A stretch of 64,000 bases of DNA from Planctomycetota bacterium (GTDB lineage Bacteria > Planctomycetota > Planctomycetia > Planctomycetales > Planctomycetaceae). Below the pieces are notes generated by a model. That model made no database searches, had not been told where the DNA came from, and saw only the letters and a program-made list of their open reading frames with translations. A program made the position numbers and the translations under genes. Location: assembly GCA_027618475.1 (NCBI GenBank), contig JAQCEJ010000002.1, positions 1-64,000 on the forward strand, given 5' to 3'. Shown here one piece after another: positions 52,617-60,954 of the stretch (positions are counted from its first letter, which is position 1; every line of letters begins with the position of its first letter).

Positions 52617-53245
52617 TACCAAAAGTATTAAACAACCAATGCTGAGTTGATCTCCCCGGTTATCTCGACGCAAGACTGTTCGAGTGTGTCTCACTGTATA
52701 CACCTCGACAGTCAACCGAAGCGAAACCTCGGCTGACTTCAACGATCGCCCAGTACCGTTTTTCTCTCTCCGGCGGATGTTCCGGCTTGCACAGAGCCTC
52801 TTCAGATTCTGCGGCAACTGCGAATTTCAACCGGCAGGTCGTACCCGAACTTATTCTCCTCAGAGCTCTAGGAACCTATATGTTAAATCAAGGACCAGAT
52901 GAAACTTTGCCTTTAAGCCTCGGAGAGTCGACCGTCAATAGCATGGCGCGTAAGCCCCGGGCACACCGGCATCACAGGATGCAAAACCCCGCAGGGGTGA
53001 CAGTATTAACGATATTAACGATCGACGTAAAAGACCGAATGTCTTTCGCCCCTTCGGGGCTTAGAGGCAACGTTCGCAATTCACTCCAGGGGCTTCCGCC
53101 GCTGGATATGAACGGTCACCCTTCCGGGGTGAAGAAAAAGAAGAACCCTTTATTCAGTGAGACCCAAGTATCAGCAACTTCATCCCATCAACCGCGTGAT
53201 CAGAATTCAAACCAACAACAACAGAAGGGACCAGGTGATGTTATC
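52617..53245. other. Region of GC-rich hairpins before the sigma factor gene
   Basis: The sigma factor frame is open through this region (from 52787), yet most of it consists of a repeat block with four hairpins (52986-53132) and has no protein-like content. It is treated as noncoding, a long leader or a repeat insertion. Confidence 0.55.
52986..53132. repeat. Block of four small GC hairpins (planctomycete-type dispersed repeat)
   Basis: ACCCCGCAGGGGT (52986-52998), GCCCCTTCGGGGC (53048-53060), TCCAGGGGCTTCCGCCGCTG (53085-53104, pairing to 53106) and TCACCCTTCCGGGGTGA (53116-53132) each pair with themselves. CCCCTTCGGGG and CCAGGGGCTTxCGCC styles are familiar from intergenic repeats of planctomycetes and related phyla. 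Confidence 0.65.
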
Positions 53246-53803
53246 ATGGACGAATTTGAGTTGACGCAACTTGTGCTCCGGGCGCAAACCGGAGACCGGC
53301 AGGCTTTCGGTGAGTTGGCTCGTCATTACGAGCGAACCGTTTTCGCCATCGTGTTCCGTCGACTGCGGAATGCAGCGGACGCGGCTGAACTCACTCAGGA
53401 TGTGCTCATCCAGGCGATGCGCAAGTTGCCGCAATTGCGGCAACCCGAGCGTTTCATCGGCTGGCTGAAGCAGATCGCCGTCCGGATGTCGCTCAACCAC
53501 CTGTCCCGCCGGGCTCCCGTGTTGACGGGGGTCAGCGAGTTCACCGATTACAGCCGCACCACGGGTGAGATGGGGAATCCTCTGGAGAACCTGCTCACCG
53601 GTGAGACGGCCGCGAATTTGCGGGGAACGCTGAGCCGGTTGGGGGACATCGACCGAAAGACGCTGGTCGCGTTCTACTTCGAGGGGCACAGCTTGAAGCA
53701 GATGAGCGACGAATTTGACCGCCCGATCGGCACGATCAAGCGCCGACTTCACACCGCCCGTAACCGCCTGCGGGACCAACTACTGGAACCCCAGCGGGTG
53801 TGA
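53246..53803 (+). CDS. ECF-type RNA polymerase sigma factor
   Basis: A 185-residue sigma-70-family protein. Region 2 spans 10-75 (LVLRAQTGDRQAFGELARHY, then AADAAELTQDVLIQAMRKLP and FIGWLKQIAVRMSLNHL), and region 4 lies at 125-180 (LSRLGDIDRKTLVAFYFEGH and RPIGTIKRRLHTARNRLRDQ). The ATG at 53246, with a GGTGATG eight bases ahead, is chosen because the upstream open part (to 52787) is made of hairpin repeats. No anti-sigma gene is beside it; the neighbour is a terminator and then a gene remnant. The target promoters are unknown. Confidence 0.88.
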   Translation: MDEFELTQLVLRAQTGDRQAFGELARHYERTVFAIVFRRLRNAADAAELTQDVLIQAMRKLPQLRQPERFIGWLKQIAVRMSLNHLSRRAPVLTGVSEFTDYSRTTGEMGNPLENLLTGETAANLRGTLSRLGDIDRKTLVAFYFEGHSLKQMSDEFDRPIGTIKRRLHTARNRLRDQLLEPQRV

Positions 53804-53868
53804 AGGTTTAGCCACGACGCAACGCGGAGCGCTAGCCGAGGGATACTGATGGTGGGGACATGGTTATA

Positions 53869-53911
53869 CCCTCCTCAAAATTCGCAAGAATTGCGAGGAG
53901 GGGTCTTTTTT
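53869..53911 (+). terminator. Strong rho-independent terminator
   Basis: CCTCCTC, AATTC, loop GCAA, GAATT and GAGGAGG form a two-part stem, followed by GGTCTTTTTT. It lies 66 bases after the sigma factor stop. Confidence 0.85.
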
Positions 53912-53968
53912 ACACACAAACTGGGGGGCAGCAAAAAATCATGCATTTCGAGTATTCGAAATTCGTGA

Positions 53969-54178
53969 GGCAGGTCAGTTTGTGAGTGGGCGGAAAAACG
54001 CGGTAATCCGCTGCAACGATCCGACAGTTTGGCCAAGCTGAATAACGACATGTTGCGCGTCGGCAAAAAGATCGAGCTGGTCTTAATCGCGGACGACCCA
54101 AATCGAGGGAGAGCCTGTGCCAGATGTGCGAAGATGCGCATCGCCGACCTCAGCCTTGAAAATGTTGAGAGCCGATAA
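53969..54178 (+). pseudogene. Gene remnant without a start codon
   Basis: An open frame of 69 codons runs from just after a TGA (53966-53968) to TAA at 54176. It contains a protein-like amphipathic stretch (EWAEKRGNPLQRSD, then LRVGKKIELVLIADDPNRGR) but no good start or ribosome binding site. It may be the C-terminal part of a decayed gene, or a frame open by chance. No family was recognised. It lies between the sigma terminator and the convergent kinase gene. Confidence 0.35.
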
Positions 54179-54252
54179 CATCGAACTCGTGCAGGACAGG
54201 TATCTGTCTGATGACGACTGCCACTCGAAAATTGTCATGCCGTTCGCTCAAC

Positions 54253-57099
54253 CTACGGAACCTCGGTTTTCGCGATTCCCAACAGGATGTCGGACAGCTC
54301 GGCCGATCGTAATGGTTTTGAAAGGTAGCCGTCCATGCCTGCCATGAGGCACATTTCCCGGTCCCCTTTCATCGCACGGGCTGTCAGCGCAATAATAGGC
54401 GTATGGCGATTCGTATTTCGTTCCAGCTCGCGAATGCGACACGTAGCCCCTATTCCGTCGAGAACGGGCATTTGCACATCCATCAGAATCAAATCGAAGG
54501 TGTCAGCCTGAAACTGAGCAACTGCCTCTTCACCATTTTCAGCGACGATGACCTCGTGCCCCCATTTCGAGAGCAGGCCTACGGCCAATCGTTGATTCGT
54601 TTTGCCATCTTCGGCGAGCAGGATTTTCATCCCTGGCAACGGAGTGCTCGTCACCGATGGTTGAGATGACGCGACGATTCGCTGTTTTTGTGATCGACGT
54701 CCAATTGCGATCAAAATGGCGTCCAATAATTCTGACTGTTTCACCGGCTTGATCAAGTGAGCGCTCACTCCCAGATTCTCGCATCGTTTTGCGTCGCCTG
54801 GCCGGCCGCCGGAAGTGAGCATGATGATGGCCACGTCTTGATATTCGGCGATTGACCGTAGCCGTTCGGTCAGCGTAAAACCGTCCATACCGGGCATGTT
54901 GACGTCGGTGATAACCAGTGGTAACCCCTGTTGTCGACTCAAGGTTTGCTGTAATACCTTGATCGCTTGTGGTCCACCTTCAGCCGTTTCAACAATCATA
55001 TTCCAGCTTTGCAGCATTTCCTTGAGAATGCGACGATTGGTCTCATTGTCATCGACAACAATCACGGGCAAGTCGATCAGATCCGGCAGTGCCTGCTGAT
55101 CGAGTTGGCTACGATTGGAGGCTTGGAAGACGAGTGTCACATGAAAGGTACTACCCTGACCCGGTATGCTGTCGACTTCTATCTTGCCACCCATCGCTTC
55201 AGCGATGCGGGCAGTTATTGTCAAACCGAGGCCGGTCCCGCCGAATTGACGAGTCGTTGACGAATCGGCTTGTTCGAACGCCGAAAAAATGGATTTCAAT
55301 TTCTCGTGAGGGATGCCGACGCCGGTATCTTGAATACTGATCTTCAGCGTTATCTGTGAGTCATTTGATTGCTCACACGTCACATCGACCAGCACCTCTC
55401 CTTGTTCGGTAAATTTGATGGCGTTACCAACCAGATTGACCACTATCTGACGCAATCTTGCGGGATCGCCTGTCAGCCAAACAGGGACGTCTGAGTGAAC
55501 ATGCCATGCGAGTTCGAGATGCTTCGCATTGGCGCGCTGCCCCATGGACTTGAGAGTGGTTCCGATTTCCTCCCGCAGGTCGAATTCGACGGATTCGAGA
55601 TCCAGAATTCCCGCTTCGATCTTCGAGAAGTCGAGGATTTCATTGATGATGGTCAGCAACGATTCTGCCGACTCATTAACGACGTTGAGATACTCTCTCT
55701 GCGTCGAATCCAAATTGGTGTCGAGAACCAGCTCAGTCATCCCGATGATTGCATTCATAGGTGTGCGAATTTCGTGGCTCATGTTTGCTAGAAAATCGCT
55801 TTTGGCACGGTTAGCCTTTTCGGCGACATCGCGTGCATGTCGCAATTCTTCGTTCATTCGTTCGATTTCTTGTTGTTGAATCTTGCGATTTGTGATTTCA
55901 CGAGCAATGCCAAACGTACCAATGAGCTGCCCCATATCATTGTGTAACGCCATCTTTGTGACCAGCATCCAGCATGGTTCCCCCTGAGGCGAGATCACCT
56001 GTTCCTCTTTACTAATTAGAGGTACACCGGTATCGAGAATGCGTCGTTCGTCTTCCTCCGTTTCTGCGGGTAAGTTTCCCACCCAGACATCGGCATCTGT
56101 TTTACCCAACATTTCAGCGGGGTCAGAAAACCCGGCATAGGCCGCCATCGCACGGTTGACGCGAACGAACTGTCCCTGGAGATCCTTGAAGAAGACAGCA
56201 TCGGGAATGTTTGCGACCAACGTATTAAGTAGATACTGCTCATGGGTCAGTTGCTTGTTGGTTTTCTCTAACTCGTTTGTTCTCTGTTCGACCGTACGGT
56301 CGAGATCGAGATTCAGCGCACTCAACTTTTGATTAAGGTCAAAGAGTTCGAGTTCGGCATGAAGGTAAGCACGCACTGCGTACGACAGTGCGGCCAAGTA
56401 GGCAACCATTCGTAAGAAATGCCACCACCACCAGGCGACGTTCCAAAGCACCGAGAGTTCGAACAGGATGCCTGCGGCTCCAAATAATGTCGTGTGGACG
56501 GCAAACAGCCAGTCTTCATGAGAAAATCGTTGATGAAAACGACGCACAAAGAAAACGCCGGCAACGAGAAACCCCAGCCCGCCTCCGATATTCAACGACC
56601 TTGCGAACGTTGAGAATTCGCCGTCTACCACCATTGTCGGTAACCGTGCATTATTCGCACACGAGAAAATTCCGAAAACAACGGCAAGTCCAAAAGTAAT
56701 ACCCGGAAACCACTTGATCATTCCTCTGGGACGCTTGCCCAACCAGACGAACGCAAATAATACCCCTCCCACAAAAGTAGCTGTGCTGTGGAGCCATACG
56801 AACGATTTTCCCGGTTCGACGCCCGAATGAAATAGATCGAGTACACCCATTCCGCACAACGCGCTCGCCATCCACAGATAGTGATCTGACGATTTTTTAC
56901 CGGGCTGCTCGACAACTAATATGCCTGCAATGGCGATCGCCATCACCCCCCCGACGGCTTCCACCAATGAATGTATCGGGATGTGAGCAAATCGCGAATC
57001 TGGAAAATACATTGTCGACACAACGCTGCCGACTGTCGGCATCACTAGCGACAAGGTGATGCCCAATGCAATCCAGTACGCGCGTGCCTGATAACGCAT
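54253..57099 (-). CDS. Hybrid histidine kinase with membrane sensor, PAS and two receivers
   Basis: A 948-residue inner-membrane kinase. Residues 8-245 form about seven membrane segments, a MASE-like sensor (LDLFHSGVEPGKSFVWLHS). A coiled linker (250-290) leads to a PAS domain (295-405, FFKDLQGQFVRVNRAMAAY). HisKA follows with NMSHEIRTPMN, the phospho-histidine being residue 442. HATPase_c has NLVGNAIKFT (N box), DTGVGIP and GGTGLGL. Two receivers follow: IVVDDNETNRR...ITDVNMPGMDG and ILLAEDGKTNQR...ILMDVQMPVLDG, both with their phospho-aspartate. There is no HPt domain, so a separate HPt protein is needed for relay. The ligand is unknown. It is likely transcribed with the FHA-STAS gene upstream of it. 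Confidence 0.9.
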   Translation of the reverse strand: MRYQARAYWIALGITLSLVMPTVGSVVSTMYFPDSRFAHIPIHSLVEAVGGVMAIAIAGILVVEQPGKKSSDHYLWMASALCGMGVLDLFHSGVEPGKSFVWLHSTATFVGGVLFAFVWLGKRPRGMIKWFPGITFGLAVVFGIFSCANNARLPTMVVDGEFSTFARSLNIGGGLGFLVAGVFFVRRFHQRFSHEDWLFAVHTTLFGAAGILFELSVLWNVAWWWWHFLRMVAYLAALSYAVRAYLHAELELFDLNQKLSALNLDLDRTVEQRTNELEKTNKQLTHEQYLLNTLVANIPDAVFFKDLQGQFVRVNRAMAAYAGFSDPAEMLGKTDADVWVGNLPAETEEDERRILDTGVPLISKEEQVISPQGEPCWMLVTKMALHNDMGQLIGTFGIAREITNRKIQQQEIERMNEELRHARDVAEKANRAKSDFLANMSHEIRTPMNAIIGMTELVLDTNLDSTQREYLNVVNESAESLLTIINEILDFSKIEAGILDLESVEFDLREEIGTTLKSMGQRANAKHLELAWHVHSDVPVWLTGDPARLRQIVVNLVGNAIKFTEQGEVLVDVTCEQSNDSQITLKISIQDTGVGIPHEKLKSIFSAFEQADSSTTRQFGGTGLGLTITARIAEAMGGKIEVDSIPGQGSTFHVTLVFQASNRSQLDQQALPDLIDLPVIVVDDNETNRRILKEMLQSWNMIVETAEGGPQAIKVLQQTLSRQQGLPLVITDVNMPGMDGFTLTERLRSIAEYQDVAIIMLTSGGRPGDAKRCENLGVSAHLIKPVKQSELLDAILIAIGRRSQKQRIVASSQPSVTSTPLPGMKILLAEDGKTNQRLAVGLLSKWGHEVIVAENGEEAVAQFQADTFDLILMDVQMPVLDGIGATCRIRELERNTNRHTPIIALTARAMKGDREMCLMAGMDGYLSKPLRSAELSDILLGIAKTEVP

Positions 57100-57183
57100 A
57101 GAGCAAACCAGAAAAGTGTTTGTGATCTGAAAAATGCTCGGGGGATGTGCTGCTAACCGAATTCAGAAACCATTGTCGAGAAC

Positions 57184-57975
57184 TCAAAACGAATCGAGCG
57201 CAGCCCGCTCATTTTCATGGAATTCGAACATTCGATTCATCAGAGTTGCTTCGAGAACGTCACGCACCACGGGTTGCAAATGACAGAGTCGCAACTCCCC
57301 TCCCCGATTCGTTATCTCTTTTTGGAAATCCACAAGGTGTGTAAGTCCTGTGCTGAAGATCGATTCCACGCTGCTTAAGTTCAGAACGATTTTCTTCTGG
57401 TCTTGATCTTCAATAAGTTCCGTCAATTTTCTGACAATATCGTGAACATTGTAGGCGGAGAGTCGCGGCGATTTTAAACGTACGATGAGCGTATCCGATA
57501 CCTTTTTGACCGAGAATTCGGAACTGGGTCGTGAATCTGCATCATACTTTGCTTCGGAGGTCACGACGTTTCGAACGATGGTGGTGTCACTGGAATCGTT
57601 GTCCCCCTCCCCATCATTCATTAACATGTCAAGAACATTCTGGTCTGACAGTTCTCTTTTTGTCGCTGAGTCCGACGAACGAGCATCAGGTACGACTTCG
57701 AATAAAAACGGCCCGATCTTCAATTGATCTCGCTCCACCAAATTGGTGAGCACTTTGATGGGCGTTCCATTGACGAATGTGCCGTTTCCACTCTCTAGAT
57801 CCTGAACGGTCAGTCCCTCTGCCGTTCGGGTGATAAGGCAATGCTCCCGGCTGACTTCTGTGGAATTCAAACGAAATCTGCAGGATTGGTCTCGGCCGAA
57901 TACTATACCCTCATTGAGTGGAAGCCGAAGTTGTTTACCGTTTTGTCCGCCAGATCGAAACAATAAGGTAACCAT
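57184..57975 (-). CDS. FHA-STAS fusion protein
   Basis: A 263-residue soluble protein. Residues 18-85 form an FHA domain with all binding residues: GRDQSCRF, TEVSREH and SGNGTFVNGTPI. FHA domains bind phosphothreonine. Residues 155-258 are a STAS domain like anti-sigma-factor antagonists: LNLSSVESIFSTGL corresponds to the D-S-S-G phosphorylation loop, with F-S-T-G here, so a threonine may be the site. A Ser/Asp-rich linker joins them. The protein probably links a Ser/Thr kinase pathway to a partner-switching system. It lies 84 bases upstream of the hybrid kinase on the same strand. A start at 57975 fits the FHA opening; the frame runs further up. Confidence 0.85.
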   Translation of the reverse strand: MVTLLFRSGGQNGKQLRLPLNEGIVFGRDQSCRFRLNSTEVSREHCLITRTAEGLTVQDLESGNGTFVNGTPIKVLTNLVERDQLKIGPFLFEVVPDARSSDSATKRELSDQNVLDMLMNDGEGDNDSSDTTIVRNVVTSEAKYDADSRPSSEFSVKKVSDTLIVRLKSPRLSAYNVHDIVRKLTELIEDQDQKKIVLNLSSVESIFSTGLTHLVDFQKEITNRGGELRLCHLQPVVRDVLEATLMNRMFEFHENERAALDSF

Positions 57976-58157
57976 GATTTGCTGCGCCCTTCGTTTCCAT
58001 AGCCCCGCGGCTTGTTCTGAAGAACTCTTGAAAACAAGATATGGCAGTGCTCGACGCCGATCGCTAGTATAACAAAAGTCCTGTAATATTTCATCTTTCC
58101 CTTGCGAAAATGAAATCCTTACGGCGCAGACACCCGATTTTCGAATCACGGGAAGAG

Positions 58158-58988
58158 TCAAATTCCACCGCCGTCGTCGATGAAGGGGAACGTGGCGTCC
58201 ATTTCCAACGCCGGTTCTTCGACGGTGCATTGGCCAACGACGCGGGCGGGGACACCGGCGACGGTGGTGTGCGGAGGGACGTCTCTCAAGACGACGCTGC
58301 CGGCTCCAACTTTGGCACCGCAGCCGACTTCGATGTTGCCGAGAATCTTCGCCCCTGCGCCGATCAGAACACCGTGGCGAATTTTGGGATGTCGGTCGCC
58401 TGATTCTTTCCCCGTCCCTCCGAGAGTAACTTCGTGCAGCATCGATACGTTGTCTTCGACGACGGCAGTTTCTCCGATGACGACGCTTGTGCCATGATCG
58501 ATTAGAATTCCAGACCCGATTTTAGCAGCAGGATGAATGTCTACGCCGAACGTTTCCGAAGTGCGATTCTGGATATGAGCGGCGAGTCCGCGACGCTGAT
58601 GTTGGTACAACCAGTGGGCAATACGATAGGCCTGAAGTGCATGAAAGCCTTTGTAGTAGAGAAAAGGTTGAATATAACCGTGAGTTGCAGGGTCGCGCGT
58701 GCGTGCCGCCAGCAGATCGGCGCGAATCGAAGCCAGGATCGACGCGTCGGAGTGAAAAGCATTCATGATCAAATCGCGAAGCACATTCGCCGGCAGATCA
58801 GTAGTGTGCAGCTTATTGGCAAGAACGACGCATAGCGCCTCTTCGAGATTTACATGCCTCAGCACCGAAGCGAATAGAAATCCGGCCAGCGCAGGCTCGT
58901 GCTCGGCCTCACGCCGCGCCTCGGCTTGAATTCGATCCCACAATTCGTCTTCATTACTGTTGAGCAGGTATTCGGTGAATTCGTCCAT
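58158..58988 (-). CDS. cysE: Serine O-acetyltransferase CysE
   Basis: A 276-residue enzyme that makes O-acetylserine from serine and acetyl-CoA for cysteine synthesis. The N-terminal helical part (ELWDRIQAEARREAEHEPAL) matches CysE. A left-handed beta-helix of hexapeptide repeats follows, with GFHALQAYRIAHWLYQ, the catalytic region IDHGTSVVIGETAVVEDNVS and GVLIGAGAKILGNIEVG. GGGAGGAC precedes the ATG at 58988, and the frame before it has no conserved content. The C-terminal tail (FPFIDDGGGI) ends in isoleucine, as in CysE proteins that dock into CysK. Confidence 0.93.
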   Translation of the reverse strand: MDEFTEYLLNSNEDELWDRIQAEARREAEHEPALAGFLFASVLRHVNLEEALCVVLANKLHTTDLPANVLRDLIMNAFHSDASILASIRADLLAARTRDPATHGYIQPFLYYKGFHALQAYRIAHWLYQHQRRGLAAHIQNRTSETFGVDIHPAAKIGSGILIDHGTSVVIGETAVVEDNVSMLHEVTLGGTGKESGDRHPKIRHGVLIGAGAKILGNIEVGCGAKVGAGSVVLRDVPPHTTVAGVPARVVGQCTVEEPALEMDATFPFIDDGGGI

Positions 58989-59215
58989 CACTAAGTCCTC
59001 CCGCAGTATAATCCTGGCGAATTCAGTAGTGAAACGGGTGGAAAACTGTGGCGGTGACGGTACGTCAACAAGCAGCTCTCGTCTCATCGAAGTGTCCTGA
59101 GGAACCGGAAGGTCGGGACAGCGTCTCGTTGCTTCGTCCGACTCTACCAGTACTATAGACGATCTTATCGATCAGGCTATGGAACGTCGAGCGAATGGTG
59201 CGTCACTGCAGCGTG

Positions 59216-59653
59216 TTATGCGCCGGCTTTGTTATCGATCTGTTCGGCATCGTCGATAAGGTGGTATTGACGTAATTTCTTGTGCAGCGTGTTCCGATCG
59301 ATTCCCAGCCGAGCTGCGGCGTGAGTTTTCACTCCATTGCAATCGTTGTAGACCTGACAGATCAGCCGGCGTTCGACAGCGGCGACAATGCGCGTCCAGA
59401 GATTGTGAGCCTCCGGACCTGCTGACGCCAGTTCCTGATCGACGAGATACGTCAGAAAAAGTTGCTTGGTCGAAGAGAACCGGCAGGCGGCGACGGCGTT
59501 CAGAATGCGTTCGGCATCGCCGTCAGAGAGAAATGCTTCGACTTTAATAGCCCCTGGTTCGGCAAATTTTGGCGAAAATTCCGGAGGCGAATCTTCCGAC
59601 GAGGTTTCGGGTTCGTCAGCGGAAACGAGGTAGGCGACCAGTTTTTTCATCAA
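59216..59653 (-). CDS. Fis-type HTH regulator with unknown N-terminal domain
   Basis: A 145-residue protein. The C-terminal 40 residues are a Fis-type helix-turn-helix (HAAARLGIDRNTLHKKLRQY), as at the end of NtrC-type activators. The N-terminal 100 residues are acidic and unassigned; no receiver or AAA+ domain is present. It is therefore either a small DNA-binding regulator of Fis kind or a partner of another activator. Two adjacent ATGs give the start. A GTATC-ATAA-GATAC symmetry stands 20 bases upstream, possibly its operator. Confidence 0.75.
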   Translation of the reverse strand: MMKKLVAYLVSADEPETSSEDSPPEFSPKFAEPGAIKVEAFLSDGDAERILNAVAACRFSSTKQLFLTYLVDQELASAGPEAHNLWTRIVAAVERRLICQVYNDCNGVKTHAAARLGIDRNTLHKKLRQYHLIDDAEQIDNKAGA

Positions 59654-59673
59654 TCAACTCTATGCTCGTCAAG

Positions 59674-59687
59674 GTATCATAAGATAC
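59674..59687. promoter_or_regulatory. Small GTATC-ATAA-GATAC symmetry
   Basis: Five-base arms around ATAA, 20 bases upstream of the Fis-type gene start. This is a possible autoregulatory operator, judged by position only. Confidence 0.3.
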
Positions 59688-59991
59688 TTCGTTATCGATT
59701 TCTGTTGCAGGGCGAACGCAACATTCTCGTCGATGGACAAGCTTTCAGGTGACTATGATTTTTGCGAGGTGAGATGAACTGTTTCAAGTACTGTGCCAAA
59801 AAGCACAATACTTTGAAAAACTGAATAATCTCCGGCTTTGGAGCCATGACGCCACAAATTAAGAGGCGTGAGAAATGACAATTGCTGTGGATTAAGGCAT
59901 GGCTGCTGAAAATGGCGTCGATGTAGCCGACTTGTTGCCGAGTGACGAATGACACGATGGCGAACCTCTTTGCGACCTGAGCCACGTTTCC

Positions 59992-60038
59992 AAATCAATA
60001 GAGCCGGTCGGTTTCACACCCTCCGGCTCTATTGATTT
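59992..60038 (-). terminator. Long terminator hairpin after the sugar isomerase gene
   Basis: AAATCAATAGAGCCGG (59992-60007) and its exact reverse complement (60023-60038) flank a 15-base loop. It lies 26 bases after the stop of the minus-strand isomerase gene. The ends are AT-rich and the plus strand continues TTTTC, so it could act in both directions. Confidence 0.8.
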
Positions 60039-60063
60039 TCACCGATTTTCTTGCGTGTAGCCG

Positions 60064-60915
60064 TTATTTCTTTTTCTTCTCCCATCTCGTCTTCATGAAT
60101 TTCAGCGCCTTGGTCACCAGGTATTCTTCGCTTGGGAACATCCGCCGCCAGATTTTTGTCGCGGCGGCCAGGTCGGGAAGCGCCAGTCCAAACGCTTCGA
60201 CGACGAACCAGCCGTCATACTTGACGTCTCTGAGTCCGGCGAAGGATGTATTCCAATCGACGCCCCCCTCCCCTGGCGTCGAACGATCGTTTTCGGAAAT
60301 GTGAACGTGTACCATCTGATCGGCACAGGTCTTGATCGCTTTCTTGATATCCTTTTCTTCGATATTCGCGTGAAATGTGTCGTACATCATCTTCAAATGC
60401 TTGTGATTCACCTCACGCGTGAAACGCGAGCAATCTTCGGCACTGTTGAGAAAATAACACTCGAATCGATTGAGATATTCGAGTACCAGCGTCACCCCCC
60501 GCTTTTCGGCGTGGTCAGCGAGTTTCGCGAGAACATCCTGTCCGCGCTTCCATTCTTCGTCGGTTCGCCCTTTGCCGGTGAACTCACCGAGTGCTGAGTG
60601 AAACGGCCCGCATAATTTCGTCGCTTCCATCGCCGCACAGATGTCTACAACTTTCTTCAATCGGCTTAACGCCGCCTTGCGGACCGAGGCTTGGGGCGAG
60701 ATCGGATTCGCGTCACCGGTGCTGACGGTGACGGCGGTTCGTTCGAGGCCTAGACTGTCGAGTTGTTTGCCGAGCCGTTTGTAATTTTTGAGCGTCATCT
60801 CGAACACCGGAATCTCGACGCCGTCGTAGCCCCATTCTTTTATGTCGGCGAGAAGCGGGTCGTGCGCAGGTGTGACTTCAGTCGCCCAGAGCAGCATATT
60901 CATGCCGTACTTCAT
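60064..60915 (-). CDS. Sugar phosphate isomerase/epimerase (D-psicose 3-epimerase-like)
   Basis: A 283-residue TIM-barrel enzyme of the xylose-isomerase-like family. MKYGMNMLLWATEVTP opens it. YDGVEIPVFEM, LVLEYLNRFECYF (metal Glu), KMMYDTFHANIEE (Asp/His), HVHISENDRSTPGEGG and VVEAFGLAL (final Glu) are the ordered metal and substrate sites of ketose 3-epimerases. AAAGGAAAGACATC before ATG is a good ribosome binding site. It has no export signal, unlike the isomerase at 36963. The last residues are Lys-rich. The sugar is not known. Confidence 0.87.
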   Translation of the reverse strand: MKYGMNMLLWATEVTPAHDPLLADIKEWGYDGVEIPVFEMTLKNYKRLGKQLDSLGLERTAVTVSTGDANPISPQASVRKAALSRLKKVVDICAAMEATKLCGPFHSALGEFTGKGRTDEEWKRGQDVLAKLADHAEKRGVTLVLEYLNRFECYFLNSAEDCSRFTREVNHKHLKMMYDTFHANIEEKDIKKAIKTCADQMVHVHISENDRSTPGEGGVDWNTSFAGLRDVKYDGWFVVEAFGLALPDLAAATKIWRRMFPSEEYLVTKALKFMKTRWEKKKK

Positions 60916-60954
60916 GATGTCTTTCCTTTGTTGAATGAACCGTGTAGATGTGAA

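Larger units (their letters stand above)
53804..54252. other. Spacer with terminator and gene remnant
   Basis: Between the sigma factor and the hybrid kinase (convergent). It contains the strong terminator at 53869-53911 and the coding-like remnant at 53969-54178. The first 60 bases (GCGGAGCGCTAGCCGAGGGA) look like part of a dispersed repeat. Confidence 0.5.
59654..60063. other. Spacer between the Fis-type gene and the sugar isomerase
   Basis: No gene. It contains a short symmetry (59674-59687) near the start of the Fis-type gene and a long terminator hairpin near its right end. Confidence 0.5.
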
